The position numbers were made by a program, and so were the translations under genes. From assembly GCF_026210795.1 (NCBI RefSeq), contig NC_089434.1:1674001-1738000 (forward strand): DNA of 64,000 nt, read 5' to 3'. Source of the DNA: Rhizophagus irregularis (Eukaryota; Glomeromycota; Glomeromycetes; Glomerales; Glomeraceae). Position 1 is the first letter of the stretch. Every line of letters starts with the position of its first letter. Below the pieces are notes generated by a model. It saw only the letters and a list, made by a program, of their open reading frames with translations. It searched no databases and was not told the origin of the DNA. Below are positions 57,175 through 64,000 of this stretch, piece after piece.

Positions 57175-57480
57175 GTTAAGAATGACGTTGTTCGAAACAA
57201 AATAAAAATGTTCGTGAATTAAAAAATGAAATTGGAAATGTTCGTAACAATATTAACAAACTAAAAAATGAAATTTCTGGCATTGAGAAGAGTATTCAGA
57301 GTTAAATTGGAGATATCAAAAATATTTGCAGTGAGGTCCAGAATTTTTGCAGTGAGATTCGTGGTGAGATTAAGAATGTTCGCAGTGAGATTCGTGATGA
57401 GTTTTCTATGTTCATGAAAGTATTCAAAACAAAATGGCCAATCAGAAACTTCAAGTGTTTATATATTTCATGGGTGCAAC
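57175..57480 (+). pseudogene. Coiled-coil protein remnant
   Basis: One frame reads a heptad-like series (NVRELKNEIGNVRNNINKL, KNEISGIEKSIQS), a TAA at 57303-57305, and then SEIRGEIKNVRSEIRDEF. The internal repeat of NVRxEI units suggests a coiled coil. A one-base slip near 57210 and the stop argue for decay. A possible GT donor at 57481 and AG before 57554 would lead to another short frame. No domain name can be given. Confidence 0.4.
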
Positions 57481-57579
57481 AGGTATTTATTTAAAATTAT
57501 ATTTCTTTTATTTTAGTATTTAAATTAGTAACTTATTGAATTTTATAACCAGGTATCAGTAGTTTCAATGAGTAAGATT

Positions 57580-57755
57580 TGCCATATTACAAAAAAATAT
57601 TATCAATTAACATATATTTCTTTTACAGTTTATCACATGAAGGCATCAGATAATGTTAATTTGAAAAAATTAAATCTTCCTTATATTACAAAAAGATATT
57701 ATCAATTAACATATATTTATTATACAGTTTATCATAATACGACGATTTACTGAAA
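57580..57755. repeat. Tandem duplication, ~100-bp unit
   Basis: TATTATCAATTAACATATAT, TTACAGTTTATCA and their surroundings occur twice about 100 bases apart. The open frame over both copies is a consequence of the duplication, and coding status is unclear. Confidence 0.6.
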
Positions 57756-57838
57756 AGATAACAGTATAATCAATTGAATATCTCAAATGTATTACACTAT
57801 TACTAAATAAAAAATAAAAAATTTATTCATAGAAAAAT

Positions 57839-58126
57839 ATGTATAATTTAAGCAACTCGAAGTACTCACTCTTTTTCATAAACTCTGTAAGGAACTGGTC
57901 AATAATCATTTTCATCATTTTCAATATCATGTATGAATTCAATTATTGTATCTTTTGGCCCTTTGTGGGCTCATTCTTTTATTTCATCATAAAATTTTTT
58001 GCAATCAAATTGATTGCTGAAATGTATGTATCCAATTCTAATAAAAATGTAAACAAAATGTTAGTAAAAAATAATAATAATAATTTGTCTAAAAGTGTTC
58101 CACATACTGATTGTATCTTCTTTTAA
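57839..58126 (+). CDS. Possible hydrophobic small ORF (95 codons)
   Basis: MYNLSNSKYSLFFINSVRNW is followed by two hydrophobic stretches (about residues 20-35 and 42-60) and an Asn/Lys-rich tail. It could be a small membrane protein. No family is recognised, no promoter is evident, and poly-AAT codons in the tail favour chance. Low confidence. Confidence 0.15.
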   Translation: MYNLSNSKYSLFFINSVRNWSIIIFIIFNIMYEFNYCIFWPFVGSFFYFIIKFFAIKLIAEMYVSNSNKNVNKMLVKNNNNNLSKSVPHTDCIFF

Positions 58127-58381
58127 CAATATGAACAAAGTTTAACGTCATCATTTTTTATAACCATTTGTCAATCTCCACATAGGTTAAGCCTCTCTTA
58201 TTGCAATCAAATTTGATTGTACGCTCTAACTTGTTACAACACGATAAATGTTCGTATATTGGTAAGTCTAAATCTGCAAAAAAAAAAAAATGATGATAAT
58301 CAATAATGATCCAATTTAAATCAAGAAAAATCAACCAATGAGATTCTTAATAGAATTAGATCAAAATGGGTAAGATTTTCA

Positions 58382-58870
58382 TGCAGGTGCATTGGTTTCT
58401 TTGAATGATGAAGGAGATACATGATTGATTCCTCCTTCAGATCAGTAGACCTTCTCAAAGAGACCATAATTATGAGAATGGCCACTTCCTACTATTACAG
58501 TTGCTATGAAAGAGCTATTTTCACAACTTTTACACCTTTACATTACATTCTTACAATTTTTTACACTACATTCTTACAACTCTTTACATTACATCCTTAC
58601 AATTTTTTACATTCTCGCCATGCAGGTGTATTGGTTTCTCTGAATGATGAAGGAGATATATAACCAGTTCCTCCTCCGGAATCAGTAGACCTTCTCAAAG
58701 AGACCATAATTATGAGAACGGTCTCTTCCTACTATTACAGTTGCTACGAAAGAGCCACTTTCACAACTTTTACACCTTTACATTACATTCTTACAATTCT
58801 TTACATTCTTGCTTAGTCTTACAACTATTACATTTTTTTTCTTACAACTATTTACATTCTTTACATTCTT
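58382..58870. repeat. 239-bp tandem duplication with TTACATTCTTACAA microrepeats
   Basis: Two copies start at 58382 and 58621 (TGCAGGTGYATTGGTTTCTY) and share AGTAGACCTTCTCAAAGAGA and CCTACTATTACAGTTGCTA. Each ends in CTTTACATTACATTCTTACA-type short repeats, which then extend to about 58905. Confidence 0.75.
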
Positions 58871-58905
58871 GCCTACATTCTTACAACTATTACATTTTAC
58901 AGATA

Positions 58906-60117
58906 TACATTTTATAATTATTACATAAATTATTTTTGCATGTATACTTACTGTTATCCATTTTAAAAAGCTACGAGAATGAAGAGACTGAGAGTGAGTG
59001 GAGTAAGTGAAAAGATTTGATATTTATATTTATCATGAACTGATTTTGTTATTATGCGCGTGATTAATACTAATTTTACTGATTTAAACTTTTTGTTATT
59101 ATACGCGTGATTTTACTGATTTAAACTATTTGTACTTATACGCGTAATTAATTCTAGGATACTATAATCATGTCTTTATATCAGAATTAAGTCCGATCAA
59201 TTTTAGGATACTCTGAACCTTTTTGATTGTTATTTCATGTCTTAATATCAGAATTTTAAGTCTGAAAACTTAATTTTATATTCTAGAAGATGGAAAAACT
59301 TAAGTTAAAGAATGCGAACATTACAAAAAAAAGTAAAAATGTCATGAACACAGATTGTTATGCTGTCAAGCTAAAAAACATGGTTTTCAAAGTTTATTTC
59401 AAAATGGTGAATCACTGATTATGTAAACAATGAAGAAACTTTGCTTTTGAAGAACAACTCTTTTTACCGATGAAAATGGTATTTAGTCATATGATTAATA
59501 ATCGTTATTTGTAATCGTTGATGGAAACTGAGATTAGGGTAAATGACACCTAATAATTAATTATTTATTCGCATGAGGCTCTATTCTGATACCTTTGAAT
59601 TAGTCCTGGTATAAAAATGTTTTTTTGAACATTTTAAACTAGAAAAATTTTGAATCATATACTGAAACAAATCAGAATCTACAATAACATCTTTAATTTC
59701 TAATTGTGATTTGTTCTCTGGATTCCTTTGGAATCATTTCCTTTTAGGAAACAAAGAAAACGCATGTAGAAAATTAGGAATCCAAGTTTTACAAAGTTTA
59801 AGGGACAATAATCTAAGTGGAAAAAATTTTATAATCAAGATCAGTAACAAATAGTTCTGATTTTTTCCCGTGATCATTTTTTGTGACTTTAAAAAAGTCA
59901 TTCTTTTATTTCCTAAAAGGAAAAAGTTCAAAAAACAAACATAAGAAAATAACTATGTTCGGATGCATAGTTATTTGCAGAGATGACTTGAGTTATCAGT
60001 AGCTGTTCCTTCAAACAAGTTCGGACACAACTAGCTATTTCTATTGATATTCTCATTAACTAAACCTCTTCAAAATCCTACGATTAGTTTCATCAAAATT
60101 TTACTATAGATTTATTA
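58906..60117. other. Intergenic, short inverted pair only
   Basis: TTTCCTTTTAGGAAA (59738-59752) and TTTCCTAAAAGGAAA (59908-59922) face each other 155 bases apart. A TTATACGCG(T/C)G word repeats near 59053, 59100 and 59138. No genes. Confidence 0.4.
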
Positions 60118-60290
60118 TAGTTTCAGCAGAGTTTCGGCAGTTTCGGCATTTATAATAAGTTTCGGCAGTTTCGCCATTCTCCAAAGTTTCGCCAGTTTTT
60201 TAATATAACTTTAATATAGTTTCGGCAGAATTTCGCTTTTCGGCGAAACGCCATCTTGCCTAAACCCCTAGGTTTCGGCAAGCAACCTTA
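60118..60290. repeat. TTTCGGCAG / TTTCGCCAG word cluster
   Basis: Nine or more occurrences of TTTCGGC or TTTCGCC within 170 bases, several preceded by ATAATAG or TATAG, ending in an inverted TTTTCGGCGAAACG. It resembles the terminal region of a DNA transposon, but no opposite end was found. Confidence 0.45.
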
Positions 60291-61050
60291 ATTCTCATTA
60301 ATCTGTCTCCTTTAAAGTAGAAGATAGTCTCACTATGTGCTACTATCCGGAAATGCCCAATTTTACTGGAATAATGATTCCCCGTTTGCATGTAATAGAT
60401 CTTGTTATATTAGTTTTTTTATCTGACAAAAAATTAATACAATTAAAAAAAGATAAATCCTTAGTATGAGATCAAGCTGCGCAGCGTGTGATTTTTCATG
60501 CATTTGATGATTCTTATCATATATGTTTTGTCTGGTCGCTCAAAGATGAGGTTCACCACATCGGACTTGAGGAACTCAAGGCAGTCTAACTAGTCGAATT
60601 AGATAGGTATATCCCGCCTAGTTATTACTGTAAGGATCGGACAATTTCAAGATCATCAGATATTCGAGACTAGTTAGTTATTCGCTTTTTAGTCATACAT
60701 TTTAGTTACGCATTTTCATTACACATTTTTCATTATACTTTTGTTGCTCAAAAAATCATAATTTGGTTAGTACTATAACTGTTATACTGGTCACTTACAG
60801 TTTAGTATTGCTAAGTTATGGTCAGCTTCTTGGCAAAGGCGCTTTGTTAAGAAGCTAATACGTATTATTGTAGAGTATAATAAATAGATTTATACCTAGG
60901 TATTTTTTTTGTGCTTTTCGGTTGGTTGAATTTTTTTTTTGTTTCCTGTATTACACGACAGAATTATAGTCTAGGATCATCATTTAGCCGAAAACAAGAT
61001 ATTGTTATTATATGACAGTTATGATCAATGTTTTCACGTCGACAACCTTA
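60291..61050. other. Intergenic, nothing recognised
   Basis: Somewhat less AT-rich at 60470-60700, with no open frame of note. GTCAGCTTCTTGGCAAAGGC and GTTAAGAAGCTAATACG near 60820-60870 form a weak inverted pair. Confidence 0.35.
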
Positions 61051-61058
61051 ATTATGAT

Positions 61059-61596
61059 TAGGGATGGCAACAGTCGGTTATGGTCGGTCATCGGTCGGTC
61101 ATGACCGGTCAAGAACCTTTGACCGACCGACCGACTGTTTGACCGACCGTTTGACCGATCATTTTTTTTATATTTTCGCAGTGTTTTTATTAAGGCAATT
61201 GAAAAAACGTGCGAAAACATTTATTTTTTATTAAATTATTAATAAAAAAACGTGCGAAAACGTTTATTTTTTATTAAATTATCAATAAAAAAATGTTTTC
61301 GCAACGTTTCTATTAAAATAATTAAAAAAAACGTTGCAAAAACGTTTTATTTTAATTATATTATTAATAAAAACGTTTTCGCAACGTTTTTTGTTAAAAT
61401 AATTAAAAACGTTTGCGAAAAACATTTTTTTTTAATTAAATTATTAATAAAAAACGTTTTCATGACGTTTTTTATTAAATTTTTCATAAAAAAATTTGGT
61501 CAGTCAAACGGTCGGTCAGAAGTCTTGACCGACCAATATCGGTCACGGTCATGACCGGTCATAATCGGTTAATGACCGTGACCGTTGCCATCCCTA
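61059..61596. mobile_element. hAT-type MITE with AACGTTTTCGC core
   Basis: TAGGGATGGCAAC at the left and GTTGCCATCCCTA at the right are perfect inverted ends. The flanks are an 8-bp duplication ATTATGAT (61051-61058 and 61597-61604). Subterminal regions are full of GGTCGGTC/GACCGACC repeats in inverted orientation. The core is tandem AAACGTTTTCGCAACGTTTT units. Length is 538 bp with no transposase, so it is moved in trans. The frame at 61252 across the core is not a gene. Confidence 0.9.
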
Positions 61597-61604
61597 ATTA
61601 TGAT

Positions 61605-62663
61605 GAATAAGTATACGTTAATAAATAACCATATGAGAGATAACATTTCTATCAAAAAAGAAAATGGAAGTGAGCAAGGCTTTAATTTTATTAGAACATT
61701 AGGAACTTCCGATACTGGTCCTTTGTACTTTTGCAGATAACTAGGGAATAACTTTTTCGTTCGTTCTATGTTTTCTCATTATTGTGAAAGCTCTTCTACT
61801 GCCTATAAACATGAATCCAATCTCAATCAATGAGATCATCCCGCATGCTGAAAATAATAATATGTCATAATTTAGAAACAGAGCTATAGATACGTAATGA
61901 TCTGGAACTGTGTTTCGGAAAATAGTTTTGCCGTTAGTTAACTAATAACTAAAATGCATGTGCTATCTTGTCATCTGACACTCTGAAAAATGCTTAGAGT
62001 GTCATGTGTCATCTGGCGAATCAGAGACATGCTTACAAAGAAAGTTAAGATATACAGTGGTGATCAAAATTATTTGATAACGAGGCGCATTATTGTTGAT
62101 CATTTCCAAAAGGTGGTTCTCTCTGATATTACAAATGGCATAGCTCCACCCGATTGCTGTATTTACGTTATATCACACTGTGCTTGCATAAATTTGTAAG
62201 TCTCTTACTTTCCATATGTCTATCAAAAAATATTACACATGTCCACATTGTTTCATAGTAGATAGCGATTTATTTTTTCCGAAGTTATCAGGTCCAATGA
62301 CAGTAACACAAGATATATAATACTTTGATTAGTAGAAAGAACAAAATACAGTACTTTCTTAGGCTATGAGATAACATGTCTAAATGAAGAAATTCGGTCT
62401 AAATAACGTATATTACATGGTTAATGATCAATACATATTAAATAGATATAAACGCAAAAAGGACATAGGTTATGCCTACGAAGTAAATTTTAATATTTTT
62501 ATTGACAAGAAATAGAATAACTAATAAAACAAAATAAATGAGAAGCAGGTTGTTTTAAGGGAGGAAACACTCGAGCCCTAACCCATAAAACGAGAGTTCC
62601 TTCCCCACTACTCATTATTTCGTACCCACACACTAATCTTATCTAATGTTTTACACTAGAAAC
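61605..62663. other. Intergenic with one possible small ORF
   Basis: A 69-codon plus-strand frame at 61990-62199 (MLRVSCVIWRIRDMLTKKVK) has balanced composition and several Cys near its end, but no recognised domain and no splice partners. It is listed here and not as a gene. Confidence 0.3.
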
Positions 62664-63050
62664 CTAGGTTTCTAGAACTTCCTCTGCAAAGGTTTTAGGA
62701 AATGTGTTCCTAATACTATGAGAGTTATTCTTATGATAAAAATTTTTCACAGTTTGTGCGCAAATCTTTCCTATGCCATAATCACTAATTTCAATTGCTA
62801 TTCTATTGCATACTTCATCCAAAGTTAATTTTTTTTCGGACATAATTCTATCGGTAATGCGTTTAAAACGAGTCCAAATGTTGCACGAAATACCTTCGGA
62901 TGATGCATTGGACGAAGAGTTGACGGATGAGTTAATTGATTCTGTCTCATTTTGCCCTTGGGCGGTCTCCGACTGATTAACTCTTTGCACTTCCTCATGT
63001 CTTCTTTTTTCTTCATAGAGAATAATCATGTATTTTATGTAACTATACAT
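62664..63050 (-). CDS. Hypothetical protein with possible helix-turn-helix C-terminus (128 aa)
   Basis: An open frame from ATG at 63050 to TAG at 62664. Residues 1-25 are helical, residues 26-55 are Ser/Asn/Gln-rich and disordered, and residues about 65-128 are ordered. They include LTLDEVCNRIAIEISDYGIG then QTVKNFYHKNNSHSIRNT, with the spacing of a helix, a turn and a recognition helix as in Cro/XRE-like domains of lineage proteins. DNA binding is an inference from that pattern only. Codon use is less AT-biased than chance frames, which supports reality. An upstream exon may exist, since the first residues (MYSYIKYMIILYEE) look like intron readthrough. Confidence 0.5.
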   Translation of the reverse strand: MYSYIKYMIILYEEKRRHEEVQRVNQSETAQGQNETESINSSVNSSSNASSEGISCNIWTRFKRITDRIMSEKKLTLDEVCNRIAIEISDYGIGKICAQTVKNFYHKNNSHSIRNTFPKTFAEEVLET

Positions 63051-64000
63051 TTTACAGCTATTATTGTCTCAACTATAAATGATTTTAATGTAACAATGAG
63101 TATTTGCTATAAATAAATATAATTATTTTCGTTGCTTGTTAATATTGACAGTATCCGACATTGAATAAATATTGCAAAAGTATATTCCACATTGCTTCTA
63201 CCGGCCAACCATGATCCTTTCATCATTTGTGCTACAAAATAAAGTTTGATATTTTTTATTTTTTTCACAATATTTTTTCCACATGTATCACAAAAGATAA
63301 TATATAACTATTTCAACAGGATTAATTTATACGCTCATCTTTCATTTAAATATTTTATTTTATATATTGAAATTTACTACAACTTATATTAGGGGAAACA
63401 ACAAAAAAAAAATTGCAATAAAAAATGAATAAAAAAAAAATAGTAGCAAATTATAACTAGAGAATGAGACTTATGGGAGGAGTCCGGAGCGTGATCAGGG
63501 GTCCTTTCACTCATTTGTATAACATTTACTTGTTTGTTTGACGTCAATATGATGTCCCAATCAGAAATGACACGACGTGCACAAACGGAACTAACCGAAA
63601 AATAAAAAAAAATGCTAATAATTTTTCGGTTTTGAACTGAAAAACAACAATAGAAAAAAGTTTACAAAAAATAGGTATTGAGCTAAAAAACTAAAATAAA
63701 AAAAAATTAAAATTTTTTCTTCGATTTAAAAAAAAAAGAACCAAAAAATAAGAATATTAAAATAAGTATTATAGTTATAATAATTATTTGAAACAAATTA
63801 TTTGTCTAATTAAAAATTTTATTAATTTTTAGTTTAAATAAAAATAATTTATTTATTCTAACTGAATAAAATCACACAAATTACACGAATTATTTATTTC
63901 GATCTTGATCATCGATCCAAACCTAAAAGGCAAAAAAAAAAAATTTTGGTAAAAATAAAAATAAAAATACAATATCAAAATCCAGTTAAAAATTATTAAC
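63051..64000. repeat. Repeat-rich flank related to 47940-49100
   Basis: TTCAACAGGATTAATTTATA (63312), the AAAAAATTGCAATAAAAAAT stretch (63409) and the TTTTTCGGTTTTGAACTGAA block (63620) occur in the same order as at 47955, 48438 and 48772. It is therefore a second copy of that dispersed repeat. No genes up to the window edge. Confidence 0.5.

Noticed and set aside
61252-61554. 100-codon plus-strand ORF
   Set aside because: It lies across the AACGTTTTCGC repeat core of a MITE, with repeat-derived composition and an A/T-driven frame.

Overview
The window looks like a chromosome segment from an AT-rich eukaryote with split genes. The best fit is an arbuscular mycorrhizal fungus (Glomeromycotina, Rhizophagus-like). 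This rests on the base composition, small GT-AG introns, a lineage-expanded family of protein kinases with a Cys-rich N-terminal segment, a Crinkler-type NTPase/nuclease gene, and dense small transposons and satellites. No bacterial genes, rRNA, tRNA or CRISPR arrays are visible. Species assignment is inference; no database search was possible.

Layout. 1-1437: 3' part of a decayed minus-strand gene of a repeated family. 2.0-5.5 kb: repeats, a MITE and a broken SANT/Myb-like gene inside a probable transposon. 5.7-37.2 kb: a dispersed kinase cluster with five near-complete genes (6861+, 21148-, 25218+, 29470+, 34914+) and two 5' fragments (5723+, 16200+). The paralogues share exon structure, upstream motif blocks and a conserved 3' flank, so they arose by duplication. 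Each has been hit differently: a hAT-type MITE in intron 1 of the first, a retroelement carrying only a LINE-type ORF1 in intron 7 of the second, a hAT element in the promoter of the third, and splice-site or stop lesions in the tails of the fourth and fifth. 38.1-40.6 kb: a three-exon gene for a 760-residue P-loop NTPase plus nuclease-like protein of the Crinkler/RHS type, with a C-terminal helix-hairpin-helix pattern. 42.0 kb: one small possible gene behind a TATA-like box.

44.4-55.6 kb is gene-free. It holds two related arrays of a ~174-bp satellite (8 and 16 units) inside a direct duplication. The second array lies within a 6.35-kb block bounded by perfect 31-bp inverted termini, which also carry 23-bp GGTACC minisatellites. 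55.6-64 kb holds coiled-coil gene debris, tandem duplications, a hAT-type MITE with a clean 8-bp target duplication at 61.06 kb, and a 128-residue minus-strand ORF with a possible DNA-binding C-terminus.

The kinases and the Crinkler-type protein belong to families that are expanded in this lineage. The kinases are probably cytoplasmic signalling proteins. The Crinkler-type protein is probably a DNA-acting effector or conflict protein. Nothing in the sequence links the two functionally. Exon coordinates were derived by eye from reading frames, GT/AG sites and comparison among the paralogues.
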